Part shown: piece after piece, positions 1-7,166 of the stretch | How the letters are laid out: every line of letters begins with the position of its first letter | Position numbering within the stretch: position 1 is the first letter of the stretch | Origin: an uncultured Collinsella sp. | GTDB taxonomy: Bacteria > Actinomycetota > Coriobacteriia > Coriobacteriales > Coriobacteriaceae | DNA length: 43,591 bases | Direction: 5' to 3' | Assembly: GCA_900541135.1 (NCBI GenBank) | Contig: UQIG01000016.1 | Coordinates: forward strand, 1-43,591 | Translations under genes and position numbers: made by a program | Notes under the pieces: model-generated | Told to the model about the DNA's origin: nothing | Seen by the model: the letters and a program-made list of their open reading frames with translations, nothing else | Database searches by the model: none

Positions 1-587
1 TCCACCAGGTTTTTGCGCATGCAGCGGTTCATGAGCAGCGGACGGCCCCTCGGGTCCAGATACAGGATGCCCACGGGAATCACGTTGATGGTCTCGATCG
101 TCGAGAACGCGGTGATATCCTCCTGGCGGTTACGGACGTCCATCAAGAGCGCCGCGATGGAACGGAACAGGAAGAACGCTCCCTCTGCGATAAGGACAAC
201 GGTCCACGCCGAGCCCATGGCAAAAACCACCGGCGGTGTAACGGCAACAACAAGCAGCAGCTCGACCAGCATGACGGGGCGACGATAGCGCACCATAAGC
301 ACCACGCCATAGGCAAAGATTGCGGCATTGAGACACAGCACTCCGCCCATTGCCCTGGCGCAAACGTCAAGCGGCGCCACCAGATATGAGCCAGACGACG
401 CGAACAAGATGAGCGCCGAAATAACTAGGTGAAGCACAAGGCTCGCCTCGTAGGCACAAATCACCTTACGGTTATAGGACGAGCGGCGCGATGCGATGAG
501 CGGGACGTGGATAGTCTGCAGACACGCAGCCAGGGCAAAGACAACATCGAGCGCAACGATTTGGGGAAGGATGAGCGAAATCTGCAT
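1..587 (-). CDS. Membrane sensor protein, partial (C-terminus beyond left edge)
   Basis: An open frame runs from an ATG at 587 to the left edge (195 codons, no stop). It begins MQISLILPQIVALDVVFA and holds about five hydrophobic segments, then a soluble start near residue 160 (IETINVIPVGILYLDPRGRP). That last stretch resembles the PAS-like 'lptGi.ffd.nG.pvL.Nr.M' region that precedes the GHKL ATPase domain in a family of clostridial and coriobacterial sensor kinases. The start lies 2 bases after the stop of the preceding sensor gene, so the two are co-transcribed and probably translationally coupled. The family resemblance is from memory. The ATPase domain, if present, lies outside the window, so kinase activity is inferred only. 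Confidence 0.75.
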   Translation of the reverse strand, partial: MQISLILPQIVALDVVFALAACLQTIHVPLIASRRSSYNRKVICAYEASLVLHLVISALILFASSGSYLVAPLDVCARAMGGVLCLNAAIFAYGVVLMVRYRRPVMLVELLLVVAVTPPVVFAMGSAWTVVLIAEGAFFLFRSIAALLMDVRNRQEDITAFSTIETINVIPVGILYLDPRGRPLLMNRCMRKNLV

Positions 588-589
588 CG

Positions 590-1165
590 TCACTCACCCG
601 CCCTCGGCATCAAGACGATCATGCGCAGCTGGCCGGGCTCGCCCTCAAGGCGGTATGCCACGTTGCGCCCTTGCAGAGCGCTATCGAGCTCTTGCGCAGC
701 GGGCGTCTGCGAAAGATCTGCATCATCGTTGGAAAAAAGCGTGGCGCGTAGCTCGACACTGCATCGGTCATGGTCGCCCAAGTGATACATAAGCGCCGGA
801 TGGTCGGTGGTGTAGGCAAAAAACGCAAAGTCATACACGCAGTCGTACAGGGCGCTTACCGTACTGGCGTGCATCGGGCGCCGTATGGCGATAATCGAGG
901 CGCAATCGATATCGATGGTGCGCAGGTCGCTTGCGAGCTCGTTGGCAATGAGCTGAATGCGGTCGCGATCAAAACCGCTCTCCCCGTGCTGTGCCAACGT
1001 GAGCGACCCCTTGCGCTTGCAATAGGCGACGAGCATCTTGGCGCGCTGCAGCATGCGGTAACGCTCGTGCGAAGACGATTCATCGGTCAACGGCGGCAGC
1101 GAGCTCAGCAGGTCGTACATCCCTTCGAGCGCGCGGGCAAGCGCCTGGTCCACGTCTTGGACCAC
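590..1165 (-). CDS. C-terminal fragment of frameshifted 7TM sensor (residues after the frameshift)
   Basis: This 191-codon frame opens with GTG (VVQDVDQALARALEGMYDLL) and has no visible ribosome binding site of its own. It continues the long amphipathic helix that ends the upstream frame, in the next reading frame, so it is read here as the displaced C-terminus of the gene at 1105-2475. A missing base near 1168-1173 would restore one protein of about 625 residues. The fragment has a helical linker (RYRMLQRAKMLVAYCKRKG) followed by an alpha/beta domain that in this family takes the place of a kinase core. No N-box or G-box ATP motifs are visible. It could be a true pseudogene piece or the result of a sequencing error. 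Confidence 0.7.
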   Translation of the reverse strand: MVQDVDQALARALEGMYDLLSSLPPLTDESSSHERYRMLQRAKMLVAYCKRKGSLTLAQHGESGFDRDRIQLIANELASDLRTIDIDCASIIAIRRPMHASTVSALYDCVYDFAFFAYTTDHPALMYHLGDHDRCSVELRATLFSNDDADLSQTPAAQELDSALQGRNVAYRLEGEPGQLRMIVLMPRAGE

Positions 1166-2475
1166 AGCAAGGTCTCGGCCTCTTGGTCTGCCAGGTGCGT
1201 CTTAAGGTCGTAGTCGGCGGCGAGCAGCTCATTTTGACGCTGCAGCTCCATACGACGATGTGCCAGTTCACGGTTAAGCTCGTTGAGATCCGACACGTCT
1301 TGGGCAAGCAGGGCCGATCCGCCCAGCAGTGGAAAGGCACGGTACATCACATCGGGATTGGACTTCACGGCAAAGGCATGGGCATGCCCGTGTTCCTGGG
1401 CTCGCAGCTCTTCGCACACGCCCGCCGGCATTGGCTTTGACACCGGCGTGGCATAGACCTCCTGCAGGTCGCGCGTTAGAACTTTGAGGTCAAGCGGCAA
1501 GGTGTCGAAGATGCCGGCGATGTCGTGATATGACGGAATGACACCGCAATCGAGACAGATTTCCATCGCCACCACGCACAGGACGCAATAGACGAGCGAA
1601 AAGTTGAGCCTCCATGCCCAGGGCACGCGCAACGCATATGAGATGGCAAAGAACGCGCCGCCCAGCAGCACGAGCGCCGCCGTGCCCGAGAAACGTTGGA
1701 TGCGAAAGGACGAGGACCGGCCCACCAGGATAAAAAAGGCCACAAAGTTAAAGGCCGTCCACACGAGGACGGCGAAATAACCCCAGCCGTACGTGTAATC
1801 GTTGCTCCAGGTGTCGCTTGTACGGTCAAAGTGGAAGACCTGCTGGTGAAAATCGTTGGTGAGAACAAATCCGATAAGCAGGATAGCCACAATCCACAGC
1901 GCAGCACAGTAGCGGCGACCCAGGCGGTGTTGCTCCAGGCCCGCAAGGCGCAAACCACACAACTGGTAGAGCAGCGGAATGAGCGTCATGGGCACGTAGT
2001 ACAGGTACCACAGCACGGTGGCATAGAACGGCGTGAACGACTTGTACTTGAGAATGACTTCGATCATCCACAGGGCGCAGATGGTGGCGACGGCAACAAG
2101 GCGGCGGCGCAGCACATAGTCCAAACAGCGCAGATAGACCGATACGCCCCAGATCGAAAATGCAATTGCGGCAACAAGCAACGGCAGAGAGCTCGAATGG
2201 ACGAGCGCATCCACGACCTCTTCGGACACCTCGCTATAGGCGGGCACGGCGTTAGAAAGTTTGGGGTCGAAGGCGAACAGCGCCGGCAAGACTGCCAAAA
2301 GCATGAGGAACAGTGCGGTGATGGCGCCGGCGATAGCGAAGACGCGGTGACGGTACGCCTGATGTGTTATACCAACAAGGAATCGCGGCATAGCGAAGAG
2401 CCTGCCGCCCCTGGGATCCGCCACGGGTGCGGATCGGGCGGCCGCGTGGCCGATATGTCGCTCGCGGGTACCCAT
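1105..2475 (-). CDS. 7TM sensor (HisKA_7TM-like), N-terminal part, frameshifted at its 3' end
   Basis: The protein has seven hydrophobic segments with the marker FVLTNDFHQQVFHF, typical of the 7TM receptor domain fused to histidine-kinase-like proteins. A cytoplasmic linker and a coiled coil rich in E, L and R follow (LNELNRELAHRRMELQRQN). The frame then drifts into a nonsense tail (WSKTWTRRLPARSKGC) and stops at 1105, while the correct frame goes on in 590-1165. I place the start at the ATG at 2475 (MGTRERHIG). A TACACT hexamer lies 9 bases upstream and there is no Shine-Dalgarno, which suggests a leaderless message. The longer frame to 2544 would run into the terminator hairpin at 2543-2581. 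It probably senses a small ligand at the membrane together with the sensor encoded just downstream. Confidence 0.75.
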   Translation of the reverse strand: MGTRERHIGHAAARSAPVADPRGGRLFAMPRFLVGITHQAYRHRVFAIAGAITALFLMLLAVLPALFAFDPKLSNAVPAYSEVSEEVVDALVHSSSLPLLVAAIAFSIWGVSVYLRCLDYVLRRRLVAVATICALWMIEVILKYKSFTPFYATVLWYLYYVPMTLIPLLYQLCGLRLAGLEQHRLGRRYCAALWIVAILLIGFVLTNDFHQQVFHFDRTSDTWSNDYTYGWGYFAVLVWTAFNFVAFFILVGRSSSFRIQRFSGTAALVLLGGAFFAISYALRVPWAWRLNFSLVYCVLCVVAMEICLDCGVIPSYHDIAGIFDTLPLDLKVLTRDLQEVYATPVSKPMPAGVCEELRAQEHGHAHAFAVKSNPDVMYRAFPLLGGSALLAQDVSDLNELNRELAHRRMELQRQNELLAADYDLKTHLADQEAETLLWSKTWTRRLPARSKGCTTC

Positions 2476-2542
2476 AGTGCTTTTAGTGTACCGACAGGCA
2501 GGCTCAAAAAGCGGGCCACATGTCCCAAAATCCGCAGACGGC

Positions 2543-2581
2543 AAGGCGCCCGGCGAGCATTAACTACTCGCCGGGCGCCTT
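2543..2581 (-). terminator. Strong hairpin terminator after the lone GH1 gene
   Basis: A perfect 15-bp inverted repeat (arms 2543-2557 and 2567-2581, 9-base loop, arm AAGGCGCCCGGCGAG) lies 37 bases downstream of the GH1 stop on the minus strand. There is no clear T-run, so it could act as a weak intrinsic terminator or a transcript-end stabiliser. Confidence 0.65.
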
Positions 2582-2617
2582 GGTTAGGAGACTCTGAAGT
2601 TGAGTGTCTCAGCTTCC

Positions 2618-4048
2618 TTAGGAAAGGTCCTCACCATTAGAAGCAATAACTTTCTTGTACCAGTCGAAGCTCTTCTTTTTGGAACGCTTGAGGGTACCGT
2701 TGCCGGCGTCGTCGCGATCCACATAGATAAAGCCGTAGCGCTTGGACATCTCGCCCGTACCGGCGGATACCAGGTCGATCGGGCCCCAGGTGGTGTAGCC
2801 CAGCAGGTCAACGCCGTCCTCGGTCACCGCATCGCGCATCGCGGCGATATGCTGGCGCAGGTAGTCGATACGGTAGTCGTCGTTGATGGAACCATCCTCC
2901 TCGACAACATCCTTGGCGCCCAGGCCGTTCTCAACCACAAACAGCGGCTTCTGATAACGGTCGTACAGGTCGTTGAGCGTAATGCGGAAGCCCAGTGGAT
3001 CGATGGCCCAGCCCCACTGGCTCTCCTGCAGGTAGGGGTTCTTGGCGCCGGCGAAGGCGTTACCCTGGGTGCGCTCGACATCGGGGTTATTGGCACCGGC
3101 GGAGCAACGGGTGCCGTAATAGCTAAAGCTGATGAAGTCGACGGTGTTAGTGGCCAGGATCTCGCAGTCCTCGTCCGTCATGCCCACATCGATGCCTAGA
3201 CGCTCGAGCTTCTTGACGGCATAGGCCGGGTAGTAGCCGCGGCTCTGGACGTCGACGAAGAAGTAGTTGTCCTGGTTATCGAGCTGCGCCTGGCGTACAT
3301 CGCCCGGACGGCAGCTGTAGGGGTAGTAGCTACCTGCGGCGAGCATGCAGCCGATCTTGATCTCGGGGTCGATCTCGTGAGCAATCTTGGTTGCCCAAGC
3401 GCTGGCGACGAGCTCGTTGTGGGCGGCCAGGTACTCGACGGCCTCCTTGTTCTCGCCTTCCTCAAAGACCAGACCGGCACCCATAAACGGCAGGTGCAGA
3501 ATCATATTGATCTCGTTGAAGGTAAGCCAGTACTTCACCAGGCCCTTGTAGCGGGTGAAGATCGTGGTCGCGAGGTTCTTGTAGAAGTCGATGAGCTTGC
3601 GGTTGCGCCAGCCGCCGTACTCCTTGATGAGGTGAATCGGGCAGTCGAAGTGCGTGATGGTCACGAGTGGCTCGATGCCGTGCGCCTGACACTCGCGGAA
3701 CACGTCCTCGTAGAAGGCCAGGCCAGCCTCGTTGGGCTCGGTCTCGTCGCCGTTGGGGAAGATGCGGGTCCACGCCAGGCTCATGCGGAAGGTCTTAAAG
3801 CCCATCTCGGCAAAGAGGGCGATGTCCTCCTTGTAATGGTGATAGAAATCGATGCTGGTCTGCGCGGGATAGTAATAGCCGTCCTCGAAGTCGAGCATTT
3901 TACGCTGGCCGGAGACCACCGCATAGCGCTCGGGGCCGTGCGGAGCCACGTCCACGTTGGCAAGGCCGCGGCCGTCCACGTTATAGGCGCCCTCGCACTG
4001 GTTGGCAGCTGTCGCGCCGCCCCACAGGAAGTCATTGCGGAAAGCCAT
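2618..4048 (-). CDS. bglA: GH1 6-phospho-beta-glucosidase
   Basis: A 476-residue, full-length family 1 glycoside hydrolase that cleaves phosphorylated beta-glucosides in the cytoplasm. The acid/base glutamate is E179 in TFNEI and the nucleophile is E373 in VVENGLG. The N-terminal signature FLWGGATAANQCEGA and the C-terminal TGEMSKRYGFIYVD (phosphate-binding S and K region) mark the 6-phospho subgroup. The start has the ribosome binding site GAAAGGA 8 bases upstream. It stands alone with no PTS gene next to it, and it is a diverged paralogue of the GH1 at 13331-14749. It may use sugars taken up by the PTS at 14896 or by a PTS elsewhere. No antiterminator sequence is visible in its leader. Confidence 0.92.
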   Translation of the reverse strand: MAFRNDFLWGGATAANQCEGAYNVDGRGLANVDVAPHGPERYAVVSGQRKMLDFEDGYYYPAQTSIDFYHHYKEDIALFAEMGFKTFRMSLAWTRIFPNGDETEPNEAGLAFYEDVFRECQAHGIEPLVTITHFDCPIHLIKEYGGWRNRKLIDFYKNLATTIFTRYKGLVKYWLTFNEINMILHLPFMGAGLVFEEGENKEAVEYLAAHNELVASAWATKIAHEIDPEIKIGCMLAAGSYYPYSCRPGDVRQAQLDNQDNYFFVDVQSRGYYPAYAVKKLERLGIDVGMTDEDCEILATNTVDFISFSYYGTRCSAGANNPDVERTQGNAFAGAKNPYLQESQWGWAIDPLGFRITLNDLYDRYQKPLFVVENGLGAKDVVEEDGSINDDYRIDYLRQHIAAMRDAVTEDGVDLLGYTTWGPIDLVSAGTGEMSKRYGFIYVDRDDAGNGTLKRSKKKSFDWYKKVIASNGEDLS

Positions 4049-4210
4049 GCATCAATCCTTTCGCACGCTGTTGTCATAAGCTCAGTATCCCTGCAAACAA
4101 CGCGTCGCTCAACGGCAACGGCGCAGGCCGATACTTCTTTTCGCGTGCAGGCGCCCGGCAACCACCCCGTCTGACACTTTTTGATACCCACCTGCCCCAG
4201 CCACCGCAAA

Positions 4211-4449
4211 GGGGACAGTCACCTTTGTGATGGCTGGGGCCCGTTTGTCTCGATCTGCAACAGTTAGGCCGCCAAAACCGGGCCTGGTGTTACAGATCGA
4301 GATTGTTCGGCCTGTCCCCTGCAGTTTGTCTAAATCTGTAACAGGCAGAGAGGATCTAGCCCGCTAGGTGTTACAGATTGAGACAGAAGATTCTAGTCCA
4401 CGGTGATGTCGAGGTTCTTTCCGATGAGGCCCACGTAGCCGCCTTCGCC
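4211..4449. repeat. Upstream copy of palindromic repeat block flanking the AAA+ ATPase gene
   Basis: The block starts with GGGGACAGTCACCTTTGTG and holds two palindromes built on TGTAACA/TGTTACA arms: CTCGATCTGCAACA at about 4247 with its partner near 4290, and GTCTAAATCTGTAACA at about 4328 with its partner ending at 4386. Bases 4324-4449 match 5668-5793 at roughly 85-90% by eye. The same GGGGAC motif recurs at 5634 and elsewhere in the window, which fits a REP-like family. Bases 4049-4210 are the upstream region of the GH1 gene, where I see only a weak promoter candidate. Confidence 0.75.
4393..4449 (-). pseudogene. 3'-end remnant of the DUF4867 gene
   Basis: On the minus strand these 57 bases read GEGGYVGLIGKNLDITVD followed by TAG. 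This nearly equals the last 18 codons of the intact gene at 5737-6381 (AEGGYVGLIGKNLDIACD, then TAG). Similarity ends abruptly at 4449. It has no start and is not a gene. It marks a duplication or insertion boundary upstream of the ATPase gene. Confidence 0.85.
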
Positions 4450-4467
4450 CAGCAACTCATTTGACTG

Positions 4468-4508
4468 AATAGGAAAAAAAGGAAAAAATAGGAAAAAAAG
4501 GAAAGGAG
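4468..4508 (+). promoter_or_regulatory. A-rich leader with tandem repeat and ribosome binding site of the ATPase gene
   Basis: The leader holds two near-identical units of ATAGGAAAAAAAGGAAA in tandem (about 4471-4504), ending in AAAGGAGAC directly before the ATG at 4513. Each unit contains AGGA-type cores, so there are several overlapping potential ribosome binding sites. The tract is strikingly A-rich for this genome. It could be a length-variable slippage tract that tunes expression. Confidence 0.5.
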
Positions 4509-4512
4509 ACTC

Positions 4513-5619
4513 ATGACTGAAACCATCTTCTCCCCCTCATTCGGAAATCGCCCGTCCTATCTGGTGGGGCGCGGGAGCGTGATTTCGACATTCATCTCCG
4601 GCCTTGAGCAGGAGCCGGGCAATCGAGACCGAGCCATGCTCATGCTCGGCCAGCGAGGCAGCGGCAAAACGGTTCTCCTGTGGGAACTTGCCGATCGCGC
4701 CCGCAAGCTCGGCTTCGTTGTTGCCACACCCACCGTAGCCTCCGAGGATATGCTCGAGCGCATTGTTGAGAAAATCCAGGAAGCAGGCGAGCCTTACGTC
4801 AATAAACGCCATCTTCCTAAACTCACGAGCGGCAGCCTAAGTGTTTTTGGGTTCTCGGCAGGCCTCGAGTTCACACGAGACGTGCAGGAGACCAAGAGCT
4901 TTCAGTTCAAACTCACACAGCTCGCGCGCAAACTGACCGAGCAGGGACATGGCATCCTCATCCTCATCGACGAGCTCCAAGCAAATTCACCCGAGATCAG
5001 ACAGCTCGTCACCGCCTATCAAGAGCTGGTCGGCGAACGGCTCAACGTCGCGCTCGTCATGGCGGGCCTCCCGGGAGCAGTCTCCGCGACACTCAACGAC
5101 CGCGTACTGACATTTCTCAACCGCGCACGCAAAGTCACGCTCGAACCGCTTTCAGTCGGAGATGTCGATGCATATTATCAGCGAGCTTTCGAAGAGCTCG
5201 ACCTTGATATTCCAGGCGATCTTCGCCTCTGTGCCGCTCGTGCAACCCAAGGTTCACCCTATATGCTGCAGCTCATCGGCTACAACATCGCCAATCGCTG
5301 CCAGGCAGGAGAACACGTAACGCCAGAGCATGTCGACGGAGCAATCGAAGCGTCAAAGGCCGATTTCGAAAACGATGTGTGCGAAACGACACTCGCCGCG
5401 CTATCGGACCAAGACGTCGCGTTTCTCTCCGCAATGACTGATGACGAAGACGCCGTTTCGCGCATTTCCGATGTAGCGAAACGCATGTCAGTCACACCCG
5501 ACTATGCGCAAAAATATCGCCGGCGCCTCATCGACGCCGGCGTTATCGAACAGGCGCGCCGCGGTTACGTGCGCTTCGCCGTACCATATATGGCTGACTA
5601 TTTGCGCAGCCAGCTCTAG
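4513..5619 (+). CDS. Orc1/Cdc6-like AAA+ ATPase with C-terminal winged helix
   Basis: A 368-residue STAND/Orc1-like P-loop ATPase. Walker A is GQRGSGKT at 46-53 and Walker B is ILILIDE at 148-154. A helical lid with RARKVTLEPLSVGDVDAYYQRA follows, then a C-terminal winged-helix region (ISDVAKRMSVTPDYAQKYRRRLIDAG, about 320-345). Such stand-alone ATPases are often annotated only as 'ATP-binding protein', and the cellular role is unknown. The ATG has the strong site AAAGGAGAC. It is the only plus-strand gene within 19 kb of minus-strand genes. It sits between two 126-bp direct repeats, one of which carries a dead DUF4867 tail, so it looks inserted. A defence, plasmid-like or regulatory role is possible, but nothing in the sequence decides it. 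Confidence 0.85.
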   Translation: MTETIFSPSFGNRPSYLVGRGSVISTFISGLEQEPGNRDRAMLMLGQRGSGKTVLLWELADRARKLGFVVATPTVASEDMLERIVEKIQEAGEPYVNKRHLPKLTSGSLSVFGFSAGLEFTRDVQETKSFQFKLTQLARKLTEQGHGILILIDELQANSPEIRQLVTAYQELVGERLNVALVMAGLPGAVSATLNDRVLTFLNRARKVTLEPLSVGDVDAYYQRAFEELDLDIPGDLRLCAARATQGSPYMLQLIGYNIANRCQAGEHVTPEHVDGAIEASKADFENDVCETTLAALSDQDVAFLSAMTDDEDAVSRISDVAKRMSVTPDYAQKYRRRLIDAGVIEQARRGYVRFAVPYMADYLRSQL

Positions 5620-5633
5620 GCAGCCACTACAAT

Positions 5634-5793
5634 GGGGACAGGCACCTTTGTGGTGGATTGGGGGGCGGTTTGTCTCGATCTGTAACAGGTAGAGACAATT
5701 TAGCCCGCTAGATGTTACAGATTGAGACAGAAGATTCTAGTCGCAGGCGATGTCGAGGTTTTTGCCGATGAGGCCTACGTAGCCGCCCTCGGC
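5634..5793. repeat. Downstream copy of palindromic repeat block flanking the AAA+ ATPase gene
   Basis: The block starts GGGGACAGGCACCTTTGTG. It includes the inverted repeat TGTCTCGATCTGTAACA (5671-5687) with TGTTACAGATTGAGACA (5713-5729), 17 bases each with one mismatch, and it runs on into the 3' end of the DUF4867 gene. It is in the same orientation as 4211-4449. On the minus strand the 5671-5729 hairpin follows the DUF4867 stop and could also work as its transcript end. Confidence 0.75.
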
Positions 5794-6381
5794 AGCTTTG
5801 GGGCTGTCGGCGTGGCAGAGGACCCACTTGTCGGCCTTCCAGTAGCAGTAGCTGTCGCCGGCCGCGGGCATGTCGGCCGCCGCCTCGGAGCGCGGGCCGT
5901 TAGTACCCGCCGGCAGCGCCACCATCACCTGGAAGCCACCGTCGTCGACCATGCACGGCGTGTAGTGGAGCGTGGTGTTGAAGACCTCGACAACCTTGCC
6001 CGCCGGCACGCGGAACGCCTTGACGCACGCGGTGTCGAGTTTGCCGTCCTCAATCTCCCAGCGATGCGCCACGAGCAGGATAAAGTCGCGCGCGCCCAGG
6101 TTGAACTCACTCGCGCGGTGATACTCCAGACAGTTGAGTCGTGTATTGTGGCCGTTGCACCAACCCAGCTGGAAGGGACGGCCGCCAAACATGAGAAAGC
6201 CAAGCTTGTCGGCATCCATGACGCCCTCGAGCTCCGGCGCGCTTGCCACGTACTTGCTGCCCTCGGGGATGGGCGTGGCAGAGAGCGCCTCGAGCACGGG
6301 CGACGTGAGCTCGGACGGAACGTCATCCCAAACGTTGCCATAGGATTTGAACTCGGGATCGTTGACAGAATAGATATGCAT
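5737..6381 (-). CDS. DUF4867 family protein (cupin-like, sugar-locus associated)
   Basis: A 214-residue protein beginning MHIYSVNDPEFKSYGNVWDD. Features typical of DUF4867 are QLGWCNGHNTRLNCLEYHRASEFN (about 77-100), TTLHYTPCMVDDGGFQV and LPAGTNGP. The conserved E and H residues suggest a cupin-like metal site, but no activity is established to my knowledge. The start at 6381 has the site AGGAGC 6 bases upstream; the longer frame to 6483 has no ribosome binding site. This family often sits in loci for less common sugars, so its place after an isomerase, transketolase and kinase set is suggestive. It lies past the luxS terminator, so it is probably a separate transcript. Confidence 0.8.
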   Translation of the reverse strand: MHIYSVNDPEFKSYGNVWDDVPSELTSPVLEALSATPIPEGSKYVASAPELEGVMDADKLGFLMFGGRPFQLGWCNGHNTRLNCLEYHRASEFNLGARDFILLVAHRWEIEDGKLDTACVKAFRVPAGKVVEVFNTTLHYTPCMVDDGGFQVMVALPAGTNGPRSEAAADMPAAGDSYCYWKADKWVLCHADSPKAAEGGYVGLIGKNLDIACD

Positions 6382-6465
6382 GTTCGCTCCTGTTCGTTTA
6401 TGTGACAGTATGAACATTCTAGAACAAACACGAGCGATTTTGAACGCTCGTCCCGACCACTCAAC

Positions 6466-6496
6466 AAAAAGGCGCCCCCGCATAAGCGGAGGCGCC
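6466..6496 (-). terminator. Intrinsic terminator of luxS
   Basis: On the minus strand the arms GGCGCCTCCGC and GCGGGGGCGCC (one mismatch) enclose TTAT, followed by TTTTT. It lies 30 bases after the luxS stop and is a classic rho-independent terminator. Confidence 0.85.
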
Positions 6497-6525
6497 CAAT
6501 GCGCGCGTTTTGGGCGATAAAGCCC

Positions 6526-7014
6526 TTACGCCTGCTGATAGTGCAGGTGCTTCTCGTCGATATCGGCCAGGTCACGGTCGAGGTAGCGGCGCGCGAGCCA
6601 GTTTGCCATGGGGAGGTTCTGGTCCAGGTAGTTGCCGCACTCCTCGGGAGCGGCACCGGGGACATCGCCCTCAAAGCCGGCGACAAACTCGAACAGCTCA
6701 CGCACGAGCGGCAGAATCTCCTCGCTCGTCACCTCGCCAAACACGACGAGGTAAAAGCCCGTGCGGCAGCCCATGGGGCCAAAGTAGACAATACGGCTCG
6801 ACCACTTGTCATGATTGCGAAGGAACGTCGCGCCCAGGTGCTCGATGGTGTGGCACTCGGCCGTGTTCATGACCGGCTCCTTGTTGGGCGTGGTCAGGCG
6901 CAGGTCAAAGGTGGTGACGGCGGCGCCGGTCGCCGGATCGCGGTCGATGCGGCTCACATACACGCCGGGCTCAAGCAGCAGATGGTCAACGGAAAAGCTC
7001 GCGATGCGCTCCAT
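6526..7014 (-). CDS. luxS: S-ribosylhomocysteine lyase
   Basis: A 162-residue, full-length LuxS. It splits S-ribosylhomocysteine into homocysteine and DPD, the precursor of autoinducer-2, as part of the activated methyl cycle in the cytoplasm. The metal site is H55-T-I-E-H59 plus C126 (PEECGNYLDQN), and the catalytic cysteine is C83 in GPMGCRTGFYL; all are present. The start has the site AGAGGA 7 bases upstream. It is followed by a clear terminator and preceded by a long inverted repeat (7028-7118), so it is probably its own transcription unit although it lies in line with the sugar-kinase gene. Confidence 0.95.
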   Translation of the reverse strand: MERIASFSVDHLLLEPGVYVSRIDRDPATGAAVTTFDLRLTTPNKEPVMNTAECHTIEHLGATFLRNHDKWSSRIVYFGPMGCRTGFYLVVFGEVTSEEILPLVRELFEFVAGFEGDVPGAAPEECGNYLDQNLPMANWLARRYLDRDLADIDEKHLHYQQA

Positions 7015-7027
7015 AGCAGATCCTCTC

Positions 7028-7155
7028 GGTAGTCAATTTGGGACGGGGCTCTTTTAGCTGGTTCGAATGGTCGCACCAATCATACCAGTCAAAAAAGCCC
7101 CGTCCCAAATTGACTACCTGGGACGAGGACCAATGATTTTTTAATCCCCGTCCCA
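7028..7155. repeat. Long inverted repeat and second hairpin between FGGY kinase and luxS
   Basis: Two perfect 23-base arms (7028-7050 and 7096-7118; ends GGTAGTCAATTTGGGAC) enclose 45 bases. They are directly followed by a second hairpin built from TGGGACGAGGA (7118-7128) and TCCCCGTCCCA. The GGGAC cores match the small REP-like elements elsewhere in the window. The structure may terminate the kinase transcript. It lies just upstream of the luxS ribosome binding site. Confidence 0.7.
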
Positions 7156-7166
7156 GAAAAACCATT

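Noticed and set aside
4211..4449. CRISPR array
   Set aside because: The repeats are palindromic and irregularly spaced, with diverged spacers inside duplicated blocks; no cas gene is nearby.
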